DNA of 64,000 bases from Echinometra lucunter (GCA_029962745.1 CM057152.1:19293192-19357191), one strand, 5' to 3'; positions 13,701 to 28,700 are shown, counted from the stretch's first letter. Numbers and translations are program-made. Notes: a model not told the origin generated them from the sequence alone.

Positions 13701-16700
13701 AGGGTTTTTGAATGTTATTTGTTTTTTGTTTTTCTACTCAGTGAGAAAAAATCTTAGGAAATATTTTTAAATCAATTCATGTCTTGTATTGTTTGTGTGA
13801 TTGCTATATTGAATTGTGTATGATATGAGATCCAGCACAGTCTTCATCTTCCCTATCTGTGTGTACTTCATTTTATTTGAAGTTTCATTTTTCTTTGTTC
13901 TGAATGGTGTAGCATGTAATACGAAAGTTCATGTACAGTTTTGGTAGCAAAAAGAAATGGGTATCAAACTGATTAGATATAGTCTCACATTGTCTGCCTT
14001 GCACAAAAAAAGAGATCATGCAATTTTTCATCCATAATTTCCACTAAATTCTGGTGTAAATATTTGAAATGATCGCAATGTATCTGTTATACTCCACCCT
14101 ACAGTAGGAACCATGCACTCTGCCCGCTCCCCACATAGTGATAACGGCGCTATGTTATGCTTGTCCTGTAAATGCGGACACTGTATGACTTCATGTCACT
14201 GACCCGAGGTCAAAACTATTTTTCACCTTTCATTTGTTTAATATTCAACTTAAGGAGGAAAAAAAATATCTCACAGCATCGTAGTTTTGCTTCTATCTTG
14301 CTACTGACCAGCTGAAAGCAAGGAAGTCTGACAAATAGTTTTTGAGAGACTACCAACACTGTACATAACCTTCAAGCTGTTGCTAGTGCCACTGTACTGT
14401 AGTAGTGAATGGACATTTGAAACAAGGATTTGTTACAAATTTGTGTTAAATTACATATAATTTTGTGTTAGTGTTGTGAATATTTTTGTTTGGTAATGCT
14501 TTTCCTCTAGTTTGCAGTGAAATGGTATAATTTTTTGTTGTTTTGAAAGTTTCTTGATTAATTTTTCAACTGATGTTATGACCAAGGTCACAGTTTATCT
14601 CTGAGCAGTGACATGATTTGTCTGTCGAAGAAGCTGAATGAAGCTTTTTTCCCCTCCTTTCTGTCTAGCTTATGTCTTTTGCTTCTACTTTTGCCTCAAT
14701 ATATTCTCTGGAAGAGTTCCTTTCAAGCTTATTAGCTTCTCATCTGCAATACCAAATATTCCAAGACTGATGAATGCATGTACATGCATTTTAAAATGCA
14801 ATTTCAAATATATATATGATGAATAAAATGTTTCAAACATTTTCTCTCTTACTTTAAAAGGAATGGCATGAAATATGACAAAAACCAAGATTTATGTTTG
14901 CAGCTAATGATGCAACCTATTGAAAATTGCAATAGTGGATTGCACGTTGAAGAGAAGCTAATACAGTGCTTGACTGAGGACTGCTTTGTCTTTTCTATTT
15001 GTATCCTATTTGATTGATTTATTTTTTGTTTGCCTGTCCATGTGCACAATGATCTGTGGCATTTTGTCATGTGTGTGTTTCCTCTACCTCCTATTCCTCC
15101 TGCACTCTCCCTATGCCTTTGCCCATGGTGTCTGTCGTTCTGTCTGTCTGTCTGTCTGTCCAACTGTCTGTCCATCTGTCCCTGCTTGCCCTGGACCAAT
15201 CACGCAGATAAAGATCACGCCTCCACCTCCGATCTCACAGCTCCCAGTCTGGCATCCGCTGCTGTTGTCATGGAGAACCAACTGATGCGGTCCGGCCTGG
15301 AAGCGGTCCTGGCTGAGACAGAAGCAGTCGTGGATGGAGCCGTCAGCGCCGTCTTGAGTGGAGGAAGAAGTAAAAGGTCAGCTACAGACTCGGAGAAGGC
15401 ATTGTCTGAAGCCATAGAGCTGCCACCTACTACAGGTAATTTTCCTTTCTTGTATGACACATATATATCCCTTTATGATCTAACATCTCTGTGAGCTTTA
15501 AAAGGACTTTCGGATATTACATGTATTACCCTACCTTTAGCCAAGCAGCCATTACAGCGCTCAAGTGTTTCAAGGAATTCATTCCTGCCAAGTATCCACT
15601 TACCTCACCTTGGTCGAGTGTGGTACATGTAGATTTAGTGCTGTGCAAGGGATTTGATCCCTGTACCTTGTGGTTTACAGTCCGTTATCCATTCGACCAC
15701 AACACTAGGTAATGGATGTACTGACATTTACTAATCAGAGGGCTCTTAAGATAATAGAATGGTGTCCCCTTCTAGTCCCTAATACTTGTTATAGCAGGTA
15801 AGTGATTACTTTTTTCGAATGCCTTACTGAAACTGAAAATCCTTTGAACTGTACATTTGTGAGCATGATGGATTCAGATTACTCCATCCTCCATTCACGC
15901 CAATCAAAGAAAGTGGTAAATGTTGAAGTGTCTTATAAAGAAAAGGCTTCTTTATCCTAACTTTTGAAATTAGGTTTTCACTTCATCATCAAGAAAAGAA
16001 TTATTCTCTTCCATATGGATTTTAGTCTAGATGCAGTGGTGAAGTTTGTGGTGAAAATATCCTTTATTATACCTGTCTTTTGTTAAGCAGTGATACATTT
16101 CCACCCCTTCCCCCCCCCCCTCCCCCATTTCTGTCCAGGTACTGGCTCTACCCCTGTAATGCCCCCTACCACCAGCAGTATGAGCGTCAGCGTACCCAAC
16201 CTTAGCAGTAACCAAGACGTAGTCTCCAGCCTTGCAGACACCTTCCCATCCCTGGTGAGACAGAGCAGGGGCAGCGTAGGGAGTGGCAATAGCACACTCT
16301 CCAGTCGGACCAACACCTTTACTTCCAGCTTTGTCAGATTCCCATATTCATCATCAGGGCTGCCTAGCAGTGAGTAGAATCGATTTTTGACACTAAGTTT
16401 GGTGATAATGATAGTTGTAGTGTGAAATGCTGACCATACTTCGTCTGTGTGATTCATTATCTGGAAAGTTTTTTCCTGGGGTCTCTTCCATTTTTGATAT
16501 TTTGGGAGGATGCATGGACATAGTACTTCCATGTCAGGATAGTTTCCTTTGAACAGAATGTACTTTAAGATATGCCTCGATTTTATTATCTTTACACAAA
16601 GGAATGAAACAGCTCTGATCATCATCTCATTCTAAAGTTATTTGATAGATGAATTGGTATGTAGTTGAACAGTTTACTCATGTAATAATCTTCAACTGCT

Positions 16701-19700
16701 TTTCCTATTAGGCTGTACTCTTTTGAACTTGACGGTGCAGATTTTCTTCTGCATGACAAAATTACAAAACTTCCCACTGATACAACACATTGTCATATGA
16801 TATTCCACTGTAGACAACTACCTGAGCAGTGCCCAGAGCGCTCCCAACTTGCCAGGTGCCACCACCACCTCCATGCCTACGTCAGCCAGCACCGTCCTGA
16901 CCAGCACCCTGAACTCTGCCCTGGCTACCTCTCTCACCTCCACCTCCAGTGAGAGTGATAATGAGTTCCTGGAACCCTGCCCTACAAGCTCTCTCATGGC
17001 CGAGCTGGAGGATGAGGAGTTCCCAGAGCCGGAGGATCTCGATGATGAGAATGAAGATGATAGCGATGGAGAGGACTATGATGATGGAACAGTAAGAGTC
17101 CTTGTCTTTTTTCCCCTAATCCAAACACTTTGACTCTTGAGGACATTGGTTATGGCTGCTTGCTGTCATGGGATCTCCTTGCAGTACAGATATGCCTTCA
17201 TTGAATTTTGTAGAAGAATCCAGCACCTCTAAATAAAGGAGGTTCATGTCATGATTTGAGACATGTGAACAACAAACAGACCAATATTAAAATGGAAGAA
17301 ATGCAATGTCAACATTAAATTAATTTTAAAAGGTTATATATATTTGCAAACTATATAAGACTTAGATGCCTATAAAATATTTAAATTTTTTCCAAGACAT
17401 AGGAATATGTTCAATTCATCATTATGAATATGATAATAGTTATGTAGAATAACTAATGTGGAAACACAATCTGCTGTGCATAAGTAAAGAGAATGGCATT
17501 ATCATGAATTATTATTTTTCTTAAGTATCTTTTTTTGTTTTGTTATCCCTGACAGCCAATCAGAGCTTGTCATATTTGCGGCATTTTGTTCCCTTGATAT
17601 TCCGTCTACATTGTTTTGATTTTTGGCTTTCTTTTCATTCATGTAATTTACTCTGATGAGTGCATGTCAAAAAGCTTCAGCATGTGTGTGTTCAATGCTA
17701 TTATTATGCTATATCTTTGTGCCTACTTGATTCATGCAGAGTTAAGATGGAGAGTTAAGGCAGAGTTAAGAGTTAATAAACTTCTTTGAATTTGAAATCT
17801 TCTTCTTTTTGTTTTCATCTGAATCTGTAGGAGGAAGAGGACTACGACAGCAGAGGTGTTAGACGTAAGACCTGGGATGATGAGCATGTACTGAAAAGAC
17901 AGTTCTCTGCCCTGGTACCAGCCTTTGATCCTAGACCAGGCAGGACTAATGTCCAGCAGACTACAGACCTTGAGATACCTCCACCAGGTAAACAATAGGC
18001 TGGTTTTCATGGGGCATGCAAATGATTTGTGAAGGATGGGAATGCCAAGAAAATTTGCAAAGTCCATCACTCTATTCCAGGCTCCGAAATTTCACCAAAC
18101 ATGCATGGGGGGTTGGAAGCATTGTCACTTGGTCTTTTTCAGCTTGATGGGAATTTTAAAAAAGTTTGAAATTTCTTGCGAACATTTCCAGCATCCAGCA
18201 AACAATTCACCACACATTTCGAACCCCCGCGCTTGTTCGGCAAACTTTTACAAAGAGGCATTTTGCCATTTTCTTGACATTCGCATGCTATGCAAATTGT
18301 TTGTGTGCCTTGTGAGAACCCACCTTAACAATTCATAATGTGGTCTATACTTTAGCCGTCACCCTGGGTCTTTGTATTCAGTTTATATGTAGATGTTGGG
18401 AACACCAGTATACACTTCAAGTGTGTGCAATATTAGTAGCTTTAATATTGTTGGTAGGATGTGTATAACAGTACTATAAGAGTAGAGATTCTCAACAGCT
18501 CACTGGTTCCATCATTTGAAAGCAAGGATGATAAACACTGTTCCATGGTTTCGAAACAGTGGTTATTAATTTGTTTCCAATGAATGAGCATTTTCTTTAA
18601 GAAAGTGGAAGCAAAGAAGAAAAAAAAAGTGAAATCTTTGTAAGGTTGCATTCTTTTCTGAAAAGTAATTCAAGGCATTTAGAATCTGACTTAGTCATGT
18701 ACCTGTATGGCCTCAAAATTTACAAAGGAGGTTTAAATCTTTCCATTAGAGGTTTAAGCCATGGGTAAGGTTTATACTTTTGTAGTAAGCATACTAATAT
18801 AAGCGTAAATAAGAGCACATTGCACATGGGTGCACTTAAGGATAAAAACATACGAGTAATTCGACTGGATTCTGAGCGCACATTCTCTTAAAAAACCCAT
18901 GAGGAGGTTTAAACCACCATGGTTTAAGCCATGGTTTAAATGGGGTGTTTGGGGGGGGGGTAAATTTGGGCCTATTTATTTAAATAGTACTGTGACATGT
19001 CTACAACCAATGCATAAAGCCCTTCCTACACCTTGTGATTTTAATTTTTTTTGTAAAGGCCCACAGAAGGCGTGAATTTTGTGATAATACTTCGGTAATG
19101 TATGCTCCATAATTATTTATTGTGCAGGTACACCAGATACATCATTTAGAGATGAGACTGACAGCACTCCTACTCCAAGACTAGCACTTTTCTTAAGAGG
19201 GCCTGGACTACAAGGAGTAAGTCTTTTGTTTTCTTGTGAGAATCTATAGTCTCTTGACTTACAGATCTTTTTAAGGTTGCACTTTTGCAAGCAGTCGGTC
19301 AATCAATCAATCAAGTCGGGTAGTATTCCCGAGATCCATGGAGAATTTCTCTCCAGCGGTTCCCATCTTTCATTAGATTGATAATTTCTTGCGTTTCATG
19401 GAGACCAGTGTCTGTTTGTAGAGAGTCGACATATGTTCTCCTGGGTCTCCCCCTTTTTGCCTTTCTATGGAGGGGCTCCCACAATAGAACTGAGTGAAGT
19501 GTCATATCAGGATGTATCTCTACTGTCCGGACAGTCCTCACATTAAGTGTGTGTATTTTAGTGGCTCTTTTGCAGGACAAAACTGATTTCATTGTCTTAG
19601 AGACAGTCCATCCCTTATCTCCCAGCCCTCCCTGCGGCTTTAGGCTGGCAGAGTCATAACTATCTTACTGCTCCTTGACGGTGTAGTTAGGGGCTCTAAC

Positions 19701-22700
19701 CCTAGTGCTGTTAGTTGTACTTTCCATGGTTCTTTTCAATGGCTGATAGTCCCTCACCGGCGCCATGCGAGTGAGGCAATTATTTAACCCACAATTGGGG
19801 CCCAATCAGGTTCTACTGCTCCGGGCCAGAGCAGACCTGGGAGTAATGGCAACTAAAGGGCAACTCCACATTCCCCACAACTCCAGAACTCCCGAACTGG
19901 AGCCTTGCCACTGGATGCAGTTTAATGTCATACCCAGGACAAGCAAAGGTTGTTTATTTACTGAATATTAGTTAAGGGCTCTTGATGATTACTGTTAATA
20001 TTATTTTCAGTATGATCATTAACAGTAAATTAGTTCACACAGCATATTCAAAAGGTGCTTATAATTCGTAAGTTCATTTATTTTGTATGGGAATACAATA
20101 ATGGCTATTTGTACAATGCTCATATCCATCACATTGTGACGCTCATGGCGCTTAGACATTATTGCCCTGGTCAAAGCCAAGCTGCAAAAGTGACAGATGC
20201 TCAAGCACATCACGTACCCTTTTACACCTGGGTGGAGAGTGGCAAAAGTAGACTAATGTCTTGCCAAAAAAATATGAGTGTGGCCTGGGATTTGAACCCT
20301 GTATCTTGTGATTTGCTGTCCAGAGACATATCCACAAGACCACAACACCTGTACAATGTGCACTGTTGTTGACTGATTGATTCACTATGGGAACGTACAT
20401 GAATTTGTCGGTGTTGGTGGGTATCATACAATGATAAAACAATTGTTCTGTGTATGGCTGTTTTGTATACAGGTGCAGGAAACTGAGGTATTCTGTGAGG
20501 ATCTGCGATCAACCATTTTTAGATATGTCCAGATGCTGTATCAGCAGACGCCTACTGGCACCAAACATGACAGGTTACGCAGGATATGGGAACCGACATA
20601 CACGTAAGATTGGAAAAGATACATTTCTATCTTGATCTAGCGAGGAGAAAATTTCTTACTTCAGAGAAATTATACCTACACTGTAACTATGATAATGACT
20701 TTGAATCCAAGTAGACTATGCTTATGGAGCTTAGGAAAATGAAGTGGCACAAAAATATATGTCCAGGGGGTGTTGCATAAAGCTGTTTGTAAAGTTACGA
20801 ATGACTTTACAATTTGGATATGGCGTGCCAAATGGGATTCTCAATCATTGTAAATCGCATCAGCTAAAGGTGAAATATGCAGATGTAGATTAACATTACT
20901 ATTGTTAACAAACATTTTTTATGCGAAGTATATTTTTGCCACAATTTAATTGAGATTACGGGAAATGCAGTCACACTTTGTTAAAATGTCAGGAAAAATT
21001 TGGGGCATCCCATTTTGCACTTCATATCCAAGTCGTTCTTATAGTCATTTGTAACTTTAGTAGAGCAGCTTTATGAAACCCCCCCCCCCCCTCCCCCCAG
21101 AATGCAAAATGCATATTGTTGATCTTATTGTTATTTCCATTCTGGATGTGTCTTTTTGTACCACTCTGTTTCTCTAAGCTAATATCAGCTTTTGCTAAAG
21201 CTTACCATGTACAAGTTCTTTCAATAATTGAAACACTAATTGAAGACAAGTATGTGATACTGATCGTGTGTTGTTGGCATTTGTATTAATTCCAAATAAA
21301 CTATACTGAAAGAAGTTGGTTGTGCACTTTTGTAATATTTAGTTGTGCTAATGTTTTGTTTTTGTTTGTTTGCTTTGTTTTACAGAGTTGTATATAGGGA
21401 ATCAAGACCCCAGGATGAAAGCACTTCAAGTGTAGAAAACACAGAGGTTAGTATGAAAGTAAGATCAGTAAACTGAAACTGCTGTTCATCACATTATCGT
21501 TTCACAATGTTGGTCTTCATTTTAAGATGGAGAATGTCTTAATCTGATAGTTTATTCATCTGTTACCTGCAAGAGGACTTTCAAGCACAGTCGTATATCT
21601 AAAGATGCATTGTCTAATCACAGCTTTGGTAGATATAGCATGTAGCCTGTGGAGCACTTTGATTCGAACTGTCGGGACATAATTTAAGGTTGTGAAGACA
21701 AAGTAATAACATTTTATCTAATTTCTACCCCAAATTAATGATATGTCTTATGGATGTCTTCTTGCTAAATGTTTAATGCAGAAAATGCCGAACTTAATCT
21801 CTACACAAATGTAGTTTCTTAACGGTATATCATTGCTTATTTCAGTTGTGCCTTGATAGTGCATCAAATATCAAATTCTTAAATGTAATGAAATAAATGC
21901 AAAATGAAATGACCTTGTTGAGTGTTCTATACTATGTTCATGTGTATAATAAGTATAAGACAAAAGAATGCCATCATGTGTTGTCCACCAGGGTCCATGG
22001 ACCGTAGGCTTTGTACAAAGACATCTAGGCACCGAGAGACTTCCAAAGACAGAGCTTATCATGTATCTACAGGAGAAGGCAGATGCACAGTTCCTTAGGA
22101 GATGGAAACTCACCAGTAATGCTACCAATATACGAAGGACCAGAAACTCGGCTAGACTAATAGCTGCATACAGGGTTAGTCAAAATTCTTATGATAATGA
22201 TAATAATAGTGGGCTCTGGTATAGCGCTCATGTCTGTCAGAATTGACACTCGTGGTGCTCCACTGTTATTACCTCGGCTTTGGCAAGGCTACCAAGGCTC
22301 TGGCATTTCAAGGAAATTCTTCCTACCAGGTACCCATGTACTGCACCTGGGTCGAGAGTGGCAATTGTAGATTAATGTCTTGCCAAAGGACATTGAACCG
22401 CCAACCTTGTGATCTACAGTCCGGCGACGTATCCACTAGACCATGACACCTCTATGTCTTAAAAAAAAAAAAGAACTTATATTTTTCAAAACTTCAAGGC
22501 AAAGTCATCATATTTTTAGGTTGTCAGTCCTAAAGATTCCAGAAAGACATGATGGGAATCACTTTTGTTTGAAATTTTACAGCCCATGGCAGATTTTGAT
22601 TGTAATATTGGCATCCAGTAACTTTTTTTTTTTTTTGGGGGGGGGGGGTTAATTGAAATTTTGAGGGTTCAAGTGCAATATGCCCTCCTTAATCACTTTT

Positions 22701-25700
22701 ATATTCAGAGATCCTGGGTGATGTTTTCTTAGACTTGTGTCAACTGTGTTATGTTATTGTACTTTCCACAATGAACAGGAATTCATCCAGCTTGGTTTAG
22801 CCAGACCCTCTAGCCAGCAGCGTCTAAGCCAGGACTCTGGGCATGTACTTAGTGAGAGTGATGGCGGTAGCCTAAGTGTTGGAGGCAAGGAAACAGGTGC
22901 TTGCAGTGTGGATGATGTCTTACAACTCCTCAGAATACTATATGCCATCGCTACAGATGTTGGGTCTACTGGTAAGTGCTTGATTAGATAGACAGTGATA
23001 TTCTTGACTTGAAAATTCATGAATGTCAATTTTTTTCAAGTATTTACTTCATCCCTGACCATTTTTTAGAATTAACATTTCAACTTTTATTGCTTACACA
23101 CCAGAAAAACATCACAAAAAAAGAAAAGAAAGTGGCAGAAGAGACTTTTTGACTATTAAAGATTACAGAAATATAGACATAGATAAAGCAAATATCATGT
23201 TTTGTAGAAGAGTAAAGACATCACCATGACATTGATTATAGCACTCACCGCTTATCCCCCAGAAGGGAAATAGATTTGCTATGCTGTATTGTCTTTGATG
23301 CTTTACCTGAACTGTTTTAAATGAATATCTGTTATTCCAAGGATCTGAACATAACTTTGTTTTGATTTTCTTGCAGATCCTGATGCTCATCGCTTCAGTG
23401 TACCACCTGAAGAGTTCTACAGCAAGAAGATCACCAACAAGCTAGCTCAACAAGTTCAGGTAATCTTTGGCCTAAAGTTGTCATAAATGTCTTCAAGAGG
23501 ATAAATTTGCAAAAGACAGGGAAAGGGAGGATTGGGAGGAGGGCAAGGACAAAGGGGGTTGGACATGACTTCAAGATTCTGTGTCTGTAATTGTAATGGT
23601 CATATCAATGTATATGTACCATGTAGCATTCAGTTACCACTGCTGATGGCACAAAAATGCCATGAGGGTAGTATTGAACTTCCTGTTTCTTTGATATCAT
23701 ATAAGTCCATGTAGTGAAATCTTATTGCTTTTACATTGAAAATAAATGCATAATCAAGTAGCCATGCGGGATTAAGAAGTTCCAGCAGAGTGCTCATGCG
23801 TTATTTGAAAACGTGATACACATTGTATGATTGAACAGCGGGGTTACAGAGAAGGTTGAGTTCTTGGAATTAAAGAAGAAATAATTTGTGAGCTTTCTCA
23901 TTCCTTTTTATGTTAGTTCGGAAGATCATCATAGTAGAAATGTCCCCTGGAAATGAATGCTCTTCAAATTCCCACACATTCAAAATGTGACAAAAGAGCG
24001 GCTGAAATGTTCGGGCCGAATATTTGTGTGTAGTCCCATACAGCCATTTCTGTGTGCAGTGTGTGTGTGAATCTCAGCAGAATTGAGTCAGTTTTTCATT
24101 ATTTGGTGATTCCCAAACCTTACAGCACACACCAATTCTTAAGTGAGTTCAATTTCATGACAGAACTCAACTTTATCTTTAACTGTCCCCCTGATTTTGT
24201 TCCATTTGATCTATTTCCCCAGGATCCTCTGGTTCTAGCCAGTTTGTCACTGCCTAAGTGGTGTGAGAGACTGACCAATAGATGTCCAATGCTCTTCCCA
24301 TTTGAGACTAGGCAACTCTACTTCACATGTACTGCATTTGGTGTATCAAGGTCAGTAAAAAAAGACATTTCCTAACCTATGATACAGTCGTGAGTCTTGT
24401 GTTTGAACCTGTTATACCATGTGCTGGTAATACAAGCAGATGTACATGTATTTTATAAGTGTAGCTAGAATATTTTGCTAAAATGTTGGCTTATCTGCAC
24501 TTGGGTATTCACAGCGGCTTTCCTGCTCCCCGTTCTTTTGTCTACTCAGAAACGGAAGGATTAGAAGGGAAAAGATGCTGAGCAGGAATCCCGCTCTAAG
24601 CCGCAGTCAAATTGGGCTCTTACATATGATAAGAAGTCTAAATAACCATTTGCAATAAAGGGGCACAGAGGATAAGTACATCACTAAAATTGTTTTTGAT
24701 GAATTCTATTTTGACGTTATCTCAACAATGTCTGCCTGTACAGAGCCATTGCTTGGCTGCAAGGCAAGCGTGAAGCTAACACAGAGCGTGTCAGGACACC
24801 TAGCACCAGACGGGACGACCACCATGAGTTCCAGGTGGGACGTCTCAAACACGAGAGGGTCAAGGTTCCCAGAGGAGAGCAGTTACTGGAGTGGGCCATC
24901 AATGTGATGAGACTTCATTGCTCCAGGAAATCTATCCTAGAGGTATGCATCTTTTCCTCTATAATGATGATACCAATTGTTTTTGTAAGGGCAATAATGA
25001 TGATAATGATCATAATAATACTGGATATTTATATTGCGCACTTATCCACCAAACAAGGTGCTCAAGGCGTTCCCAATATTACCCAAAATTAATCAGCTTT
25101 CCTTTTCTTGAAATTGGCAACTATTGTTCTTTTTTCCTTTACCTACAAAGTTTGAAGAAATGAAAATGTATGTTTCATTAACAAATGTTTTAATGAAAAT
25201 TGCGAAATCTGACAAAAAGAATCGCCAATTTGTACATGAAAATATTGATTATATATATTTCAATGTATTGCCAATTTAGAGGCTTTAAGGATTAGTTACA
25301 ATTAAATCACTATTCTTCGCAAACAGCACAACATACTGCATTGAAAATGGGCTTAAAATTTTCAGTTAGTCTTGCTTTTTCTGCTGATGTATAAAAGGAG
25401 ACAATCTACTGTTATGTGTTAATCATCAGATAATTTATGTTTTTATCAGGTTGAATTCCTTGGAGAGGAAGGAACCGGTCTTGGTCCTACTCTAGAGTTC
25501 TATGCTTTGATAGCAGCTGAGCTTCAACGGAAGAGTCTAGGAATGTGGTTGACTGACGATGAAATAGCAGATGACATGTCAAGAGAGGTTAGTATTGAAA
25601 GAATTTTCATTTGATTGAATTTCACTTTCAAAGTATTTAGCCACAACCAGAAATATATTTGTTCGTTGGTATTTCTCGAAAGTTCACTGCTATTTACAAT

Positions 25701-28700
25701 CACCAAGAGTATTCAGGAGTGGAGAAAGGTCCGGCATGAATTTTATCTTTCATCTTTTTACATATCAATATTAGAGGAATAGCTCAGCAAATTAAAGAGT
25801 TTATTGCAAACTGGGGGGTGTTTCATAAAGCTGTTCGTAAGTTACGCACGACTTTACGCACGACTTAACGCACGACTGGTGATATGTTCTTGTGCTACAT
25901 GTAAATGATTGAGAATCTGATTAGCACCCAAGAACATGTTCCAGTCGTGTGTAAAGTCGTGCATAACTTACAAACAGCTTTATGAAACACCCCCCTGGTC
26001 TGATTTATTAGAATAGATTTATGTTGATTTCCCCTGGCCTTTATGTCTTAATTACAATTCAGATAATTTTCATTTTATTTCTATATCTAATTTTCAAATT
26101 TCTAATATTTCATCCAGTATTGTATTATTTGTGATATTACTTTTACTGTGATTACATCACTGTTTTGATACATAATTGTTTGTTGTCTTTTTTTTTTTTC
26201 CATGTAATTTCAGGTTGACATTGGGGAAGGTCAGAAGCCCCGAGGCTACTACATCCAGCGAGCATCTGGTCTCTTCCCTGCCCCCATCATCCAAGACAGC
26301 GAAGAGATCTCCCGCATTGAGCTTCTCTACAACTTCCTGGGCATCTTCCTGGCCAAGTGCCTGCAGGACAATCGCATGGTGGACATACCCCTCTCCAGAC
26401 CCTTCCTCAAGCTCATGTGCATGGGCGAGACCGGCAGCACGAGCCTCTACTACACGTCGACGCAGGAGTCGTACACGTCGCCGCGGGACTCGGAGGTCTT
26501 CTTCGCCGAGATGCAGCAGACGGAGGCCTCGCTGGAGAGCATGAGCGAGCTCATCTCCGACCTTGCCATCGACAGCGGCAACGAGTCCAAGGAGCTGATT
26601 CTGGCAGCAGACCCGCCCAAGCCTTGCACCCCAGCCTGGTTTGCAGGTGTCCTGACCTGGTCGGACTTTGAGTTGATCGATCCTCACCGTGCGAGGTTCC
26701 TGCAGCATCTGCAGGAGATGGTGGATAGGAAGAGACAGATTCTCCTGGATGGGAGTAAGACGGAAGAGGAGAGGAATAATGAGATTCAGAACTTGTGTCT
26801 TGAGACTTCACCTGGGATACCTGTCAGGCTTGAGGATCTAGGGTACGAATCTTCTATTTCAAAACTTTGCTATAAGAATATGAAAAGGCAATGTAAAAGC
26901 AGTTTTACTTGGAAGTAAGAAAAATAACTTTGTTAAGTTTTAGTCAGTGAGGAGTCATTTATTGCATTCTTGATTTTCATTGATTTGAAAGTGTTGAAAA
27001 CTACATGTGATTATATTTCGAATTTATTCTCTTTTTTAAAATGAAACATATGATAACCAAAGCCTGAACTGTTTCTAAAGAGTAAATTTAACTTTTTAAT
27101 GACAAACATGTCAGCCTTGTGGGGACATATTGTTTAGCAAAATAGATCATCCTCTGTTTAGTGGGAAACGATAAGATTTTGAATTTGAAGTTTCTTCAAT
27201 TTAGTTAAAATTCTGTCTGGTAGTTTGAAAGAAATTTTGCATTCAAATGCTGTAGATTAATATTCTGCATCAACTTCTCTGAAATCTTTGACTGTTGAGT
27301 AATTCATGTGTCATTTTTTTGCTCTTTCAGGTTGACATTCCAGTTCAACCCATCCTCCAAAGTCTATGGCTACCATAGCTTCAACCTCAAACCTAACGGT
27401 GATGATGAGTGTGTGACTCTAGACAATGCTGAGGAGTACATCGAGCTGGTAACTGATTTCTGTCTCCATACTGGTATCAGGAGACAGATGGAAGCATTTA
27501 GAGGTAGGTTACATTCACCAATCTGCATTAGGAATATTTATGTATTATGAATATTCATTATATTAAAATGTTTCAATCTAAATAAGAGATGATGTATGTA
27601 ACTAAACTCCACAAAGGAATGTTTTATCAGACAGGAAAGCCTTTTCCTGTCCTGTATTTGTCTCCCCTTAATTCATACAAAATTTCCCTCCTTTTAATTT
27701 AAACAGAATATGTCAAAGGACACACACTTTTTGTTATAAACACAGAATAAACTCTACCAATGACCCAACCAAATGGTATAGTACTTGTAAAGCATTCTAC
27801 GAGGGAAAATGGGAAGTAGGATTTGCAGAGATCACTATGAACATGACGGACAAAGAAAGTGGACAAAATAAACAACCCCTCATTCTACCCTTCACAATGG
27901 TTCTGGTAGTCAAAAGAACATCCCTTCACAGCTATTATGTTTAATCAGTAGTTCCAGGTGAATATGCATGTTACACCTGTTCCACATATTTCAGATAATA
28001 GCAGTGAAGGGATGTTCTTTTGACTACCAGAACCATTGTGATGGGTAGAATGAGAGGTTGTTTATTTTGTCCGCTTTCTTTGTCCATCATGTTCATAGTG
28101 GATACATCACCTCCCCCCCCCCCCCAAAAAAAAATACAAATACAAAAATAAAAGATAAAAGGATTAATAATAAATCAATGAAAAATAGATAAATTGAAAA
28201 AAATTAAAAATTAACTAATTAATTAAATACATAAAAACAAACAAAAATAAAACAAAACAAAATAAAACAAAAAAGCCAAACAAACAAACAAACAAAAAAG
28301 AAAAAACACAATTTATATGAATTGCAACAAATGAATATTGATTTGGAATAAAGTGCAGAATATCCATGCACTTATGAGTCATAGGCTACCAAAATACCAC
28401 GGCTCATTTGCACATTTAAGTTAATTCTCTTTGCTTTTGTTTTCTTCCACTTTAGATGGCTTCAATCAAGTGTTCCCTATGGAGAAGCTTCATAGTTTTA
28501 GTCCTGCTGAGTTCCAGACCATTCTGTGTGGAGACCAAGCTCCATCATGGACTAGGGAAGATATCCTCAACTATACTGAACCCAAACTAGGCTATACCAG
28601 AGAAAGGTAGGCACTTTCACCCGAAGTCCATTGCCCCCTCTGTATTTTGTCTGTACGGAGCCAGAAGGGCGTTAGCTCATATCATTTTGTACAGACTTAA

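Noticed and set aside
15030..15207. Upstream extension of exon 17 through the TCTG repeat
   Set aside because: The frame is open, but the acceptor at 15207 joins exon 16 in the correct phase and the upstream part is repeat.
16083..16625. 180-codon minus-strand open frame
   Set aside because: It lies across HECTD1 exon 18 and intron in antisense and shows no family features or splice logic.
20139..20353. Possible functional tRNA gene on the minus strand
   Set aside because: A and B boxes are present, but no proper acceptor or anticodon stems can be drawn; it fits a SINE head.
26157..26708. 183-codon minus-strand open frame
   Set aside because: It is antisense to the GC-rich HECTD1 exon 30, whose plus-strand frame matches the HECT N-lobe. 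The minus frame shows no domain and runs through the acceptor.
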